Assembly: GCF_016907335.1 (NCBI RefSeq)
Contig: NZ_JAFBBT010000001.1
Location: 1,426,001-1,490,000, forward strand
Origin: Curtobacterium herbarum
GTDB lineage: Bacteria; Actinomycetota; Actinomycetes; Actinomycetales; Microbacteriaceae
Direction of reading: 5' to 3'
Length of the DNA stretch: 64,000 bases
The notes beneath the pieces were generated by a model. It was not told where the DNA came from. It made no database searches and was given only the letters and a program-made list of their open reading frames with translations. Positions 44,594-53,940 of this stretch are shown here, piece by piece. The number at the start of each line of letters is the position of its first letter. Position 1 is the stretch's first letter. The translations under genes were made by a program, and so were the position numbers.

Positions 44594-45031
44594 ATGACCG
44601 ACGCCGAGCCGATCAGCACCTGGACCGAACCCGACGTCGCCGCGGTGACCGACCTGGTGCGCCTCCTCGGCCACCAGGTGGAACCCGCCGCGATGCAGGC
44701 CCGACTCGATCGGCTCACCCCGGAGGCCGGACACCGCACCTGGGTGGTCCGCGGCGACGACGGTCGTCCGATCGCCGTCGCCGGCGCGCAGGTCACCTGG
44801 ACCTACGCCAGCGACGAGCCGACCGCGCAGCTGCTGCTGCTCGTCGTCGACCCGACGGCCAGGAGGCACGGCACCGGTTCCGCGCTCCTCGGCACCTTCG
44901 AGACGTGGGCGGCCGAGCAGGGCGCGCGCCGGCTGTCCGCCGTCAGTGCCGCGGCGACCGACAACGCCCACCGCTTCTACCAGCGCCGCGGCTACCACGA
45001 GGCCGGCGTGCGGTACACAAGGTTGGTCTAG
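44594..45031 (+). CDS. GNAT-family N-acetyltransferase
   Basis: Small acetyl-CoA-dependent acetyltransferase of 145 residues. Motif A is LLLLVVDPTARRHGTGSALL (R-x-x-G-x-G/A pyrophosphate loop, about residues 76-95). The C-terminal ATDNAHRFYQRRGYHEAGVRY is the motif-B region with the acetyl-CoA Tyr. Substrate cannot be inferred. It stands alone between rsrA and the convergent sucA/kgd gene, separated from the latter by a strong two-way terminator. Confidence 0.88.
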   Translation: MTDAEPISTWTEPDVAAVTDLVRLLGHQVEPAAMQARLDRLTPEAGHRTWVVRGDDGRPIAVAGAQVTWTYASDEPTAQLLLLVVDPTARRHGTGSALLGTFETWAAEQGARRLSAVSAAATDNAHRFYQRRGYHEAGVRYTRLV

Positions 45032-45048
45032 GACCATCCCCGGAACGA

Positions 45049-45114
45049 AAAACACCGGTGTTCGTCGGAAACACACACGCAGGGTGCGGTGTGGCCGACG
45101 AACACCGGTGTTTT
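45049..45114. terminator. Bidirectional terminator with nested palindromes
   Basis: Perfect 20-bp inverted repeat: AAAACACCGGTGTTCGTCGG at 45049-45068 and its exact complement at 45095-45114, with a 26-bp loop. Each arm also holds the 12-bp palindrome AACACCGGTGTT. A run of T follows in both directions, so it should end both the GNAT and sucA transcripts. Confidence 0.85.
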
Positions 45115-45118
45115 GCTG

Positions 45119-48100
45119 CTAGCTCAACGCCCGGTCGATGACGCCGGCGGCTTCCTGCGCACTGCGCTTCGAGGAACCGGTCGCCGGGGCCGCGCTCGCC
45201 GAGCGGGACGCGACGGACAGCGGTCGGCCGTCGAGGTGCGGCGAGAGGTTCATGCAGACGAACGGCCAGGCACCCTGGTTCTCCGGTTCCTCCTGCGCGA
45301 ACACGACCTCGGCCTCCGGGTAGCTCGCCAGGACCTCGAGGATCCGGTCGAGCGGCAGCGGGGCGAGCTGTTCGAGCCGGACGAGGGCGACGTCGGTGAT
45401 GCCGCGCTTCTCCGCCTCGGTCCGCAGGTCGTGGTGGATCTTGCCCGAGTGCAGGACGACGCGACGCACCGCGCCCTTGTCGACGCCCTGAGCTGCCAGA
45501 CGGTCGTCGTCCAGGACCTCCTGGAAGGTGCCGGTCGTGAAGTCGTCGACCGCGCTCGTCGCCTGGCGCAGGCGGAGCATCGCCTTCGGGGAGAACACGA
45601 TGAGCGGCTTCTGCGGCTTCGCCCACGCCTGCCGACGGAGCAGGTGGAAGTACGACGCCGGGGTCGAGGGTCGGGCGACGACCATGTTGTCCTGCGCGCA
45701 GAGCTGCAGGTACCGCTCGATGCGGCCCGAGGAGTGGTCCGGTCCCTGACCCTCGTAGCCGTGGGGGAGCAGGAGCACCAGGCCGGAGCGCTGGCCCCAC
45801 TTCTGCTCGGCGGCCGAGATGAACTCGTCGATGACGGTCTGGGCGCCGTTGGCGAAGTCGCCGAACTGCGCCTCCCAGAGCACCAGGGCTTCCGGTCGCT
45901 CGACCGAGTACCCGTACTCGAACGCCATCGCCGCGTACTCGCTGAGCAGGGAGTCGTAGATGAAGAACCGGGCCTGGTCCTCGGTCAGGTTCGCGAGCGG
46001 CAGCCACTCCTGGCCGTTCGTCCGGTCGTGGAACACCGCCTGGCGCTGCACGAACGTGCCACGACGGGCGTCCTGTCCGGCGAGTCGCACGGGCTTGCCC
46101 TCGACCAGGACCGAACCGATCGCCATGAGCTCGGCCATCGCCCAGTCCACACCGCCGGCACGGGTCATCTCGCGGCGCTTCGTGAGGAGCTGCTGCAGCT
46201 TCGGGTGGATCGAGAAGCCCGACGGCGGGTTGCCGTGCGCGTCGCCGATGAGTTCGACGAGCTCCTGCGAGATCGCGGTGTCGTGCACCTCGAGCTCGGA
46301 GTCGTCGCGCTGCGCAGTGGGACGCTCGAGGCCGTTCACGGCACCGGAGTCGTCCACGGCGACGGTCGGCATCGTGCCGGTCTGCGCCTCGTGCGTCTCG
46401 GCGAACGCGCGCTCCAGGCGGTCCTGGAAGTCACGGTGCGCGTCGTCGTACTCCTGCTGCGTGATGTCACCGCGGCCGACGAGGGCCTCGGTGTACAGCG
46501 TGCGGACGGAGCGCTTCGCCTCGATCAGGTTGTACATCAGCGGCTGCGTCATCGAGGGGTCGTCGCCCTCGTTGTGGCCGCGTCGGCGGTAGCAGACCAG
46601 GTCGATGACGACGTCGCGGTGGAACTCCTCGCGGTACGCGAAGGCCAGGTCGGCGACGCGCGCCACGGCCTCCGGGTCGTCACCGTTCACGTGGAAGACC
46701 GGCGCCTGGATCGTCTTCGCGACGTCGGTCGAGTAGACCGACGTGCGGGCGGACTCCGGAGGCGTGGTGAAGCCGACCTGGTTGTTGATGACCAGGTGGA
46801 CGGTGCCGCCGGTGCGGTAGCCGCGCAGCTGCGACATCTGCAGTGTCTCGACGACCACGCCCTGCCCGGCCATCGCGGCGTCGCCGTGCACCAGGACCGG
46901 CAGCGTGCCGAACGTGCCGGCGGGCTTCCGGTCCTGCTTGGCGCGGACGATGCCCTCGAGCACGCCGTCGACGGCTTCGAGGTGCGACGGGTTCGCCGCG
47001 ATCGTCACCGGGATGCGCGAGCCGTCCGAGGCGCGGAAGACGCCCTCGGTGCCCACGTGGTACTTCACGTCGCCGGAGCCCTGCCCGGACACGGTGCCGG
47101 GGAGCTGGGTGCCCTCGAACTCCCGGAAGATCTGGCCGTAGGTCTTGCCCGCGATGTTCGTCAGGACGTTGAGGCGACCGCGGTGCGCCATGCCGATCGC
47201 GACCTCGTCGAGGCCGGCGACCGAGGCGTGCTGGATCAGGGTGTCGAGGAACGCGATGGTCGACTCGCCGCCCTCGAGTGAGAAGCGCTTCTGCCCGACG
47301 TACTTGGTCTGCAGGAAGGTCTCGAACGCCTCGGCCTCGTTGAGCTTGCCGAGGACCCGCAGCTGCTCGTCCTTCGACGGCTTCGAGTAGGGGACCTCGA
47401 TGTGCTCCTGCACCCAGCGGCGCTGCTCCGGGTCCTGGATGTGCATGTACTCGATGCCGACCGTCCGGCAGTAGGCGTCCCGGAGGATGCCGAGGACGTC
47501 ACGGAGCGGTGCGGTCGTGGTGCCGGCGAGCCCACCGGTCACGAACTCCCGGTCGAGGTCCCAGAACGTCAGGCCGTGGCGCTCGATCTCGAGGTCGGGG
47601 TGCGTGCGCTGCCGGTACTCGAGCGGGTCGATGTCGGCCATCAGGTGCCCGCGGACGCGGTAGCTGTTGATGAGCTCCTGCACGCGTGCCGTCTTGTTGA
47701 CCCGGTGCGCCAGGTCGACGTTGATGTCGTTCGCCCACTGGATCGGCTTGTAGGGGATCCGGAGCGCGGCGAAGATGTCGTCGTAGAAGCCGTGCTGGCC
47801 GATCAGCCGCTCGTGCACCTTCTTGAGGAACTCGCCCGATCCGGCACCCTGGATGACGCGGTGGTCGTAGGTGCTCGTCAGCGTGATGGTCTTGCCGACG
47901 CCGAGCTCGACGAGGGTCTTCGGTGCCGAGCCCTGGAACTGCGCCGGGTACTCGAGCGCGCCGGCGCCGACGATGCAGCCCTGTCCCTTGGTGAGGCGCG
48001 GGACCGAGTGCACGGTGCCGATGCCGCCCGGGTTCGTCAGCGAGATCGTCGTGCCCTGGAAGTCCGAGGGGGTCAGCTTGTTGTCCCGCGCGCGCTTGAC

Positions 48101-48979
48101 GACGTCCTCGTAGACGGAGAGGAACTGCCCGAACGTCAGGGTCTCGGCGCGCTTGATGCTCGGGACGAGCAGCGAGCGCGTGCCGTCCTTCTTCGGGACG
48201 TCGATCGCGATGCCGAGGTTGACGTGCGCCGGGGTGACCAGGAAGGGCTTGCCGTCGCGCTCCTCGTAGGAGACGTTCTGGCTCGGGAAGTCCTTGAGCG
48301 TCTGGACCATGGCCCAGCCGATGAGGTGCGTGAACGAGATCTTGCCGCCGCGGGCTCGGCGCAGGTGGTTGTTGATGACGATCCGGTTGTCGATCATCAG
48401 CTTCGCCGGGATCGTCCGGACACTCGTGGCGGTCGGGACGCTGAGCGACGCGTCCATGTTCGACGCCAGGGTCTTCGCCATGCCACGGAGCGGGGTGGCG
48501 ACGTCCTCGTGGGTCTCTTCGTGTTCGTCGGCGGCGTCGTTCGCCTCGGCCGGGATCGGCTGCGGCGACGGCTGCCGCGAGGTGGTGCGGGCCTGCAGGG
48601 GCGTCTTCGCCTCGCCGGTGGCGGGCTGCTGCGTGGACGAAGGACCGGCGACGGCGGCGGGCTGCTCGGCGGGGGCGTCCGCGGCGGCTGCGGCCTGGGC
48701 GGGCGCCGCAGCGGACGAGTCGGCACCGGTGGATTCGGCATCGGCGGCCGAGGTGCTCGGCTGCGTTCGGTGGTAGCTCTCGAGGACCGGCCACCACGAC
48801 TCGTCGACGCTGTTCTTGTCGGCGAGGAACTGCTCGTAGAGCTCGTCCACCAGCCACTCGTTCGCGCCGAATTCGCCCGCGGTCTCGTCAGTTCCGGTCA
48901 GATGGCTCGACACAGCCGATCGCCCACTCTCCGTCGATTGATGCTCGTGTGTGTCGTGCAGGGCAACCCTGTCCCGCAC
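45119..48979 (-). CDS. sucA: 2-oxoglutarate dehydrogenase E1 / 2-oxoglutarate decarboxylase with fused E2-like domain
   Basis: TCA-cycle enzyme of the actinobacterial OdhA/Kgd type, up to 1286 residues. Domains in order: a short E1-type N-terminus (FGANEWLVDELYEQFL); an Ala/Pro/Ser linker; an E2-like succinyltransferase domain (IPAKLMIDNRIVINNHLRRA to TYDHRVIQGAGSGEFL); and the thiamine-diphosphate E1 part (GMAHRGRLNVLTNIAGK, HVNGDDPEAV, CYRRRGHNEGDDPSMTQP). The E2-like part lacks a lipoyl domain, as in OdhA, which works with a separate lipoylated E2. Start: GTG 48979 lies 7 nt after TAGGGT and would be leaderless; GTG 48913 (VSSHLTGTDETA) fits related proteins but has no ribosome site at good spacing. 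Confidence 0.95.
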   Translation of the reverse strand: MRDRVALHDTHEHQSTESGRSAVSSHLTGTDETAGEFGANEWLVDELYEQFLADKNSVDESWWPVLESYHRTQPSTSAADAESTGADSSAAAPAQAAAAADAPAEQPAAVAGPSSTQQPATGEAKTPLQARTTSRQPSPQPIPAEANDAADEHEETHEDVATPLRGMAKTLASNMDASLSVPTATSVRTIPAKLMIDNRIVINNHLRRARGGKISFTHLIGWAMVQTLKDFPSQNVSYEERDGKPFLVTPAHVNLGIAIDVPKKDGTRSLLVPSIKRAETLTFGQFLSVYEDVVKRARDNKLTPSDFQGTTISLTNPGGIGTVHSVPRLTKGQGCIVGAGALEYPAQFQGSAPKTLVELGVGKTITLTSTYDHRVIQGAGSGEFLKKVHERLIGQHGFYDDIFAALRIPYKPIQWANDINVDLAHRVNKTARVQELINSYRVRGHLMADIDPLEYRQRTHPDLEIERHGLTFWDLDREFVTGGLAGTTTAPLRDVLGILRDAYCRTVGIEYMHIQDPEQRRWVQEHIEVPYSKPSKDEQLRVLGKLNEAEAFETFLQTKYVGQKRFSLEGGESTIAFLDTLIQHASVAGLDEVAIGMAHRGRLNVLTNIAGKTYGQIFREFEGTQLPGTVSGQGSGDVKYHVGTEGVFRASDGSRIPVTIAANPSHLEAVDGVLEGIVRAKQDRKPAGTFGTLPVLVHGDAAMAGQGVVVETLQMSQLRGYRTGGTVHLVINNQVGFTTPPESARTSVYSTDVAKTIQAPVFHVNGDDPEAVARVADLAFAYREEFHRDVVIDLVCYRRRGHNEGDDPSMTQPLMYNLIEAKRSVRTLYTEALVGRGDITQQEYDDAHRDFQDRLERAFAETHEAQTGTMPTVAVDDSGAVNGLERPTAQRDDSELEVHDTAISQELVELIGDAHGNPPSGFSIHPKLQQLLTKRREMTRAGGVDWAMAELMAIGSVLVEGKPVRLAGQDARRGTFVQRQAVFHDRTNGQEWLPLANLTEDQARFFIYDSLLSEYAAMAFEYGYSVERPEALVLWEAQFGDFANGAQTVIDEFISAAEQKWGQRSGLVLLLPHGYEGQGPDHSSGRIERYLQLCAQDNMVVARPSTPASYFHLLRRQAWAKPQKPLIVFSPKAMLRLRQATSAVDDFTTGTFQEVLDDDRLAAQGVDKGAVRRVVLHSGKIHHDLRTEAEKRGITDVALVRLEQLAPLPLDRILEVLASYPEAEVVFAQEEPENQGAWPFVCMNLSPHLDGRPLSVASRSASAAPATGSSKRSAQEAAGVIDRALS

Positions 48980-48986
48980 GCCGTCA

Positions 48987-48992
48987 ACCCTA
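48987..48992 (-). promoter_or_regulatory. -10 element of sucA (TAGGGT)
   Basis: TAGGGT on the minus strand ends 7 nt before the GTG at 48979, supporting that codon as a leaderless start. Confidence 0.55.
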
Positions 48993-49090
48993 GCCGCTCA
49001 TCAGTGGCCGTGAGGTGGGAGACGGCGGGTGAGTCGAGCCTCCCGGGTGGGTCCGGGCGGCGCTCCCCGGCGGCCCTCCGTGCGCCGCCG

Positions 49091-49096
49091 TACAGT
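49091..49096 (+). promoter_or_regulatory. -10 element of guaB1 (TACAGT), leaderless
   Basis: TACAGT ends 7 nt before the ATG at 49104. Confidence 0.6.
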
Positions 49097-49103
49097 GGCC
49101 GTC

Positions 49104-50543
49104 ATGAGGTTCTACGAGACGCGGCCGACCCACGACCTGACCTACTCCGACGTCTTCCTCGTCCCCAGCCGGTCGAGCGTGACGAGCCGTTTCGACGTGG
49201 ACCTGTCGACGAACGACGGCACCGGTGCGACGATCCCGATCGTCAGTGCCAACATGAACTCGGTGACGGGTCCGCGGCTCGCGGCGACCCTCGCCCGTCG
49301 TGGCGGCCTCGGCGTCCTGCCACAGGACATGCACCTGCAGGACCTCGACGCGGCGATCCGCTGGGTCAAGGCGCAGCCGGTCGACTTCGACTCCGCCATC
49401 GACCTGGGTGCCGACGCCACGGTCGCCGAGGCGCTCGAGCAGCTGCTGCCCGTCGAGGGCCGCGGTGTCGTGGTCCGCGACGAGGCGGGGGAGTACCTGG
49501 GCTGCGTGCCCGCGACCCGGCTCGCGACCGCCGGGGCCGACGCGGTCCTCGGGGACCTGCTGCACGGAGCGACGACCGCGATCGACGCCGAGGACGCCGG
49601 GTCCTCCCGGCACGTGTACGACGTGCTCACCGCCGCCGGTGTCGACTTCGCGCCGGTGATGCGGCACGGCAGGGTCGTCGGTACCGTCAGCCCGACGAGC
49701 GCCATCCGCTCCGACATCTACCGACCCGCCGTGGACGCCTCCGGCCGCCTGCGTGTCGCCGCGGCCGTCGGCATCAACGGCGACGTCGCCGCGAAGGCCG
49801 CAGCCCTCGCCGACGCCGGGGTCGACGTGCTGGTCCTCGACACCGCACACGGTCACCAGGAGGGCATGATCCGCGCGCTCCGTGCGGTGTCCGCGCTCGA
49901 CCTCGGCATCCCGCTCGTCGCGGGCAACGTCGTCACCGCCGACGCCGTCGCCCACCTGGTCGCCGCGGGCGCGTCGATCATCAAGGTCGGCGTCGGGCCG
50001 GGCGCGATGTGCACCACCCGCATGATGACCGCCGTGGGGCGTCCGCAGTTCTCCGCCGTCCTCGAGACCGCGGCGGCGGCTCGCTCGCTCGGTGCGCACG
50101 TCTGGGCCGACGGCGGTGTCCGCTACCCCCGTGACGTCGCCCTCGCCTTGGCCGCAGGTGCGTCGGCCGTGATGATCGGCTCGTGGTTCGCCGGCACGCT
50201 CGAGGCCCCCGGTGTCCTGCGCCGCGACGACGCCGGTCGGGCGTACAAGGAGAGCTGGGGGATGGCCTCCGCCAAGGCGGTGCGGGAGCGCTTCGAGCGT
50301 CTCGACCCGTACGAGCGGGCACGGAAGGCGCTTTTCGCCGAGGGCATCTCGTCGTCGACGATCTACCTGGACCCGGAGCGCCCGAGCGTCGAGGACCTGC
50401 TCGACATGATCACGACGGGCCTCCGCAGCTCGGCCACCTACGCGGGCGCGCAGTCGCTGACCGAGTTCGCGGACCGGGCCCTGGTCGGCATCCAGTCCGC
50501 CGCCGGCTACGAGGAGGGCAAGCCCCTCCCCGTCAGCTGGTAG
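49104..50543 (+). CDS. guaB1: GuaB1-family IMP dehydrogenase-related protein (probable GMP reductase)
   Basis: A 479-residue IMPDH/GMPR-fold enzyme of the actinobacterial GuaB1 group; the mycobacterial member is a GMP reductase, converting GMP to IMP in purine salvage. The barrel starts with LTYSDVFLVPSRSS. A CBS-domain pair occupies about residues 95-210 (VVVRDEAGEYLGCVPATRLA). The catalytic Cys loop is KVGVGPGAMCTTRMMTAVG, and the phosphate site is ADGGVRYPRDVALALAAGAS with MIGSWFAGT. The ATG at 49104 follows TACAGT by 7 nt. It diverges from sucA across about 124-190 bp, depending on the sucA start. Confidence 0.92.
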   Translation: MRFYETRPTHDLTYSDVFLVPSRSSVTSRFDVDLSTNDGTGATIPIVSANMNSVTGPRLAATLARRGGLGVLPQDMHLQDLDAAIRWVKAQPVDFDSAIDLGADATVAEALEQLLPVEGRGVVVRDEAGEYLGCVPATRLATAGADAVLGDLLHGATTAIDAEDAGSSRHVYDVLTAAGVDFAPVMRHGRVVGTVSPTSAIRSDIYRPAVDASGRLRVAAAVGINGDVAAKAAALADAGVDVLVLDTAHGHQEGMIRALRAVSALDLGIPLVAGNVVTADAVAHLVAAGASIIKVGVGPGAMCTTRMMTAVGRPQFSAVLETAAAARSLGAHVWADGGVRYPRDVALALAAGASAVMIGSWFAGTLEAPGVLRRDDAGRAYKESWGMASAKAVRERFERLDPYERARKALFAEGISSSTIYLDPERPSVEDLLDMITTGLRSSATYAGAQSLTEFADRALVGIQSAAGYEEGKPLPVSW

Positions 50544-50556
50544 CGTCCCGCAGCCC

Positions 50557-50632
50557 CCGCGAAACGCAATGTCGGCGTCGCCGCGCAGCGGTATCGCGTT
50601 GCGGCGGGGCGCCGAGGTTGCGTTTCGCGGGT
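50557..50632. repeat. Dispersed palindromic element, copy C
   Basis: Inverted ends CGCGAAACGCAATGTCGGCG and CGCCGAGGTTGCGTTTCGCG with internal GTTGCG, between the convergent guaB1 and CNNM genes. Same family as copies A and B. Confidence 0.8.
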
Positions 50633-50644
50633 CGGACGGACGGA

Positions 50645-50688
50645 CGGACGGGAGGCGCGGAGCCAGCTGGCACCGCGCCTCCCGTCCG
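50645..50688. terminator. 44-bp near-perfect palindrome, bidirectional terminator
   Basis: Two 22-bp arms with one mismatch (arm begins CGGACGGGAGGCGCGG) meeting at CAGCTG. Same family as 8152 and 35431. It lies 12 bp after dispersed element copy C. Confidence 0.75.
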
Positions 50689-50701
50689 ACTACTGGTGCG
50701 T

Positions 50702-51742
50702 CTACCGGCGCCGGGTGGCGTCCTCGACGGTGCCGATGAGCTCCTCGAGGATGTCCTCGAGGAACAGCACGCCCGTCGTCCGGCCGTCCGCGTCGAAGGC
50801 CCGCGCCACGTGGCGTCCGGCCCCGCGCATCGTCGCGAGTGCGTCCTCCAGGTCCATCTCCGTGTAGAGCGAGATGAGCTGGCGGATGCGCTTCGGCGGC
50901 ACCGGGTCGTCGAACTCGTCCGGCCGCAGGTCGATGACGTCCTTGACGTGCACGTACCCGGTCGGGTCACCCGCGTCGTCGATGAGCACGTAGCGCGAGA
51001 AGCCCCGCTGGGCGACGGCCCGTTCGACGTCGGCCGGCGTCGCGTCCTCGTGCAGGGTGACGAGCCCGGACATCGGCACGGCGACGTCCTTGACCTTCTT
51101 CTCGGTGAACTCGAACGCCATCCGGAGCGTGCCGGAGTCGTCGGCCAGGGTGCCCTCGCGTCGGGACTGCTCGACGATCGTCTGGACCTCTTCGACGGTG
51201 TAGGCGCTGACGGCCTCGTCCTTGGGCTCGACCTTGAACAGGCGCAGCACGCCGTTCGCGACCTCGTTGAGCCCGACGACGACCCAGTGCAGGCCGTGAC
51301 CGATGTACCAGAGCGTCGGCACGAGCAGCAGCGCCGCCCGGTCCGGCATCGAGAACGAGATGTTCTTCGGCACCATCTCGCCGAACACCACGTGCAGGAA
51401 CGACACGAGCAGCAGCGTGAAGACGAACGCCACGATGCCGATCACCTCGGCGCTCCAGCCGGTCAGGTGCAGCGGGACCTCGAGCAGGTGGTGGATCGCC
51501 GGCTCGGACACGTTGAGGATGAGCAGCGAGCAGACCGTGATGCCGAGCTGCGTGGTCGCGAGCATCCGGGTGGCGTGCTCCATCGCCCACAGCGTCATCT
51601 GTGCAGCGCGGGAGCCCTGCTCGGCGCGCGGTTCGATCTGCGAGCGCCTGGCCGAGATGACGGCGAACTCCGCCGCGACGAAGAACGCGTTGCCGCCGAG
51701 CAGCACGACGAGCCAGAAGATGCCCCACCAGTCGGAACTCAT
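50702..51742 (-). CDS. CNNM/HlyC-type membrane protein with CBS domains (shorter paralogue)
   Basis: A 346-residue member of the DUF21-CBS family (CorB/CorC, hemolysin-C-like), linked to Mg2+ transport or efflux. The DUF21 membrane domain (about 1-150) has GNAFFVAAEFAVISARRSQIE and HVVFGEMVPKNISF (the conserved GE-x-x-PK). A CBS pair follows (DVAVPMSGLVTLHEDATPAD; GYVHVKDVIDLRP; FDADGRTTGVLFLEDILEEL). The C-terminal CorC_HlyC domain of its neighbour is missing, so it is the short form. The start overlaps the upstream paralogue's stop (ATGA at 51739-51742); the two probably form a heteromer. Confidence 0.9.
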   Translation of the reverse strand: MSSDWWGIFWLVVLLGGNAFFVAAEFAVISARRSQIEPRAEQGSRAAQMTLWAMEHATRMLATTQLGITVCSLLILNVSEPAIHHLLEVPLHLTGWSAEVIGIVAFVFTLLLVSFLHVVFGEMVPKNISFSMPDRAALLLVPTLWYIGHGLHWVVVGLNEVANGVLRLFKVEPKDEAVSAYTVEEVQTIVEQSRREGTLADDSGTLRMAFEFTEKKVKDVAVPMSGLVTLHEDATPADVERAVAQRGFSRYVLIDDAGDPTGYVHVKDVIDLRPDEFDDPVPPKRIRQLISLYTEMDLEDALATMRGAGRHVARAFDADGRTTGVLFLEDILEELIGTVEDATRRR

Positions 51743-53163
51743 CGGGTGGTCTCCTGGTCCGTCTCGGTGGTGCTCGTGGCGGTGGTGCGCTTGCCGCTGC
51801 TGCTGCCGCTCCGGGCAGTGCTGCTCCGAGCGCTGCTGCCGAGGGTGTCCTCGCCGACCGGATTCGGCGTGTACCGGATCCGGTCGATGCGGCGGCCGTC
51901 CAGGCGTTCGATGCGGAAGACGCCGGAGTCGATCGCGACCTCGTCACCGACCTGGGGCAGACGGCCGAGCTCCTGCATGAGGAACCCGCCGACGGTCTCG
52001 TAGGGGCCGTCCTCGGGGACGGTGACGCTCGCGCGGTCCTCGAGCTCGTCGGGGCGCAGCAGACCCGGGAAGGTCAGCCAGCCGCGGCTCCGGACGACGT
52101 CGATGCGTGCCCGGTCGTGCTCGTCGGACACCTCGCCGACGATCTCCTCGACTAGGTCCTCGAGCGTGACGACGCCGGCGGTCCCGCCGTACTCGTCGAC
52201 GACGATGACCATCTGGTAGCCACGACCGCGCACCTCGGTGAGCAGGGTGTCGCCGGGCATGGTCTCCGGCACGCGCTCGGCGTCGGTCATCAGCGCGCCG
52301 ACCGGCACCTCGGGACGCTTCTCACGCGGGACCGAGACGGCCTGCTTCACGTGCACGAGTCCGACGACGTCGTCCGCGTCCTCCTCGATGACGGGGAAGC
52401 GGCTGAAGCCGGTCCGGCGCGCCAGGGCGATGACCGCCTCGGCGCTGTCGGACACGCGGATCGTCGACAGGCGGGGACGCGGGGTCATCACGTCGCTGGC
52501 GCTCAGCTCGGAGAAGGACAGCGTGCGCTGGAGCAGCGTGGCGGTGTCCTGCTCGAGTGAGCCCTCGGACGCGGACCGGCGGAGGAGCGAGGTGAGTTCC
52601 TCGGCGCTCCGGGCCCCGGAGAGTTCCTCCTGCGGCTCGATGCCGATCCCGCGGAGGATGGCGTTCGCGGTGCCGTTGAGCAGGGCGACGGCCGGCTTGA
52701 ACACCGTCGTGAAGCCGACCTGCAGCGGCACGACGAGTCGAGCGGTCTGCAGCGGCAGCGCGAGGGCGAAGTTCTTCGGCACGAGTTCGCCGAGGATCAT
52801 CGACAGCAGCGTGGCGATGACGAGCGCCACGATCGAGCCGACGGTCTCGACGACACCCTCGGGCAGGTTCATCGCCAGGAACGGCGCTTCGAGCAGCTTC
52901 GCGATCGACGGCTCGAGCAGGTAACCGGTGAGCAGTGTCGTCAGCGTGATGCCGAGCTGCGCGCTGGACAGGTGCGTCGAGGTGACCTTGAGGGCACCGA
53001 TGACGGTGCCGAGGCCGGTCTCACCGCGGTCACGCCGGGCTTCGACGTCGGCACGGTCGAGGTTGACGAGCGCGAACTCGGAGGCCACGAAGACGCCGGT
53101 GCCGAGCGTCAGCAGGATGCCGCCGATCAGCATGACGATGTCGACGGGGCTCACGAGGCGCAC
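51739..53163 (-). CDS. CNNM/HlyC-type membrane protein with CBS and CorC_HlyC domains
   Basis: A 474-residue paralogue of the next gene. DUF21 domain with [40 protein letters not shown] and [19 protein letters not shown] pair follows ([52 protein letters not shown]), then a CorC_HlyC domain ([33 protein letters not shown]) and a Ser/Thr-rich tail. Homologues are tied to magnesium homeostasis and have been misnamed hemolysins. GTG 53163 is the likely start. Translationally coupled to the shorter paralogue. Confidence 0.92.
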   Translation of the reverse strand: MRLVSPVDIVMLIGGILLTLGTGVFVASEFALVNLDRADVEARRDRGETGLGTVIGALKVTSTHLSSAQLGITLTTLLTGYLLEPSIAKLLEAPFLAMNLPEGVVETVGSIVALVIATLLSMILGELVPKNFALALPLQTARLVVPLQVGFTTVFKPAVALLNGTANAILRGIGIEPQEELSGARSAEELTSLLRRSASEGSLEQDTATLLQRTLSFSELSASDVMTPRPRLSTIRVSDSAEAVIALARRTGFSRFPVIEEDADDVVGLVHVKQAVSVPREKRPEVPVGALMTDAERVPETMPGDTLLTEVRGRGYQMVIVVDEYGGTAGVVTLEDLVEEIVGEVSDEHDRARIDVVRSRGWLTFPGLLRPDELEDRASVTVPEDGPYETVGGFLMQELGRLPQVGDEVAIDSGVFRIERLDGRRIDRIRYTPNPVGEDTLGSSARSSTARSGSSSGKRTTATSTTETDQETTR

Positions 53164-53302
53164 CTCGGAGTCGGGCAGCTCACTGTGTGAGCGGCGGGCA
53201 TGTGATGGTCAGCACTAGGAGGGTCGTCCACAATGCCTCGATCGTACCGGGCGCTCCTCCGGAAGAAGCGAGAGGACGTCAGCAGCCGACCCGCGCCTCC
53301 CG

Positions 53303-53923
53303 TCAGCCGGCGGTCGCGAGCTCCTCGAGCGACCGACGGAGACCGGCCGCCGAGGTGAAGTGCACGCCGACGGCGCCGATCGCGTCCGCGCCGGCCGCGT
53401 TCTCCGCACGGTTGTCGACGAAGACCATCGCGCCCGGTTCGATGCCGAGTCGCGCGCAGGTCTCGCGGTAGATGGCCGCGTCAGGCTTGAGGACGTGCTC
53501 CTCGGCGCTCACCACGACCGTCTCGAACAGCGAGCCCATCGGGGAGCGGCGGTACGGGTCACCGAAGTCGAAGCCCGCGTTCGAGAGCAGCGCCACCCGG
53601 GTGCCGCCGTCGTGCAGCTCCTCGACGAGGGCCAGGACCTCGGGGTCGACCTCGAACCACCCGGTGAAGTCGAGCGCCCACAGCCGGTGGATCTCGGTCA
53701 CCGACCAGGACCGGCCGGTGCGCTCGGCGATCGCACGCCAGTACGCGAGCACCGTCAGGTCGCCACGGTCCAGGTCGTGCCGGAGCTCCTGGTACACCGG
53801 GAACAGCGTGTCGGCCTCGAGCCCGGTCGCCTCGAGCAGTGCGGCGCGGGCGGCGTGCGGGGTCCGGCTGATCACCTCGCCGTAGTCGAAGACGACGACA
53901 CGACCAGGCAGGGACAGGCTCAT
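53303..53923 (-). CDS. HAD-IA family hydrolase
   Basis: A 206-residue cytoplasmic HAD-superfamily phosphatase-like protein. Motif I is VVFDYGEVI, with nucleophile Asp; the second acid position is Gly, as in several subfamily IA members. Motif II is VALLSNAGFDF, motif III is the Lys in HVLKPDAAIY, and motif IV is VFVDNRAENAAGA. A helical cap lies between motifs I and II. Substrate unknown. ATG 53923 is 7 nt after TACGGT on the minus strand; that hexamer overlaps the -10 of the divergent nnrD gene. Confidence 0.88.
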   Translation of the reverse strand: MSLSLPGRVVVFDYGEVISRTPHAARAALLEATGLEADTLFPVYQELRHDLDRGDLTVLAYWRAIAERTGRSWSVTEIHRLWALDFTGWFEVDPEVLALVEELHDGGTRVALLSNAGFDFGDPYRRSPMGSLFETVVVSAEEHVLKPDAAIYRETCARLGIEPGAMVFVDNRAENAAGADAIGAVGVHFTSAAGLRRSLEELATAG

Positions 53924-53930
53924 GCCCGTC

Positions 53931-53940
53931 ACCGTACCGT
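53931..53940. promoter_or_regulatory. Overlapping divergent -10 elements (HAD gene and nnrD)
   Basis: Within ACCGTACCGT, TACCGT (53935-53940, plus) and TACGGT (53936-53931, minus) share two base pairs. Each ends 7 nt before its start codon (ATG 53948 and ATG 53923). The whole intergenic gap is 24 bp. Confidence 0.6.

Noticed and set aside
49104..50543. Call as the main IMP dehydrogenase GuaB
   Set aside because: Sequence belongs to the GuaB1 group, and the mycobacterial member reduces GMP; the true GuaB2-type gene would be elsewhere.
50702..53163. Call of the two CBS/DUF21 proteins as hemolysins
   Set aside because: The name is historical; DUF21-CBS (CNNM/CorC) proteins are linked to magnesium transport and nothing here suggests lysis.
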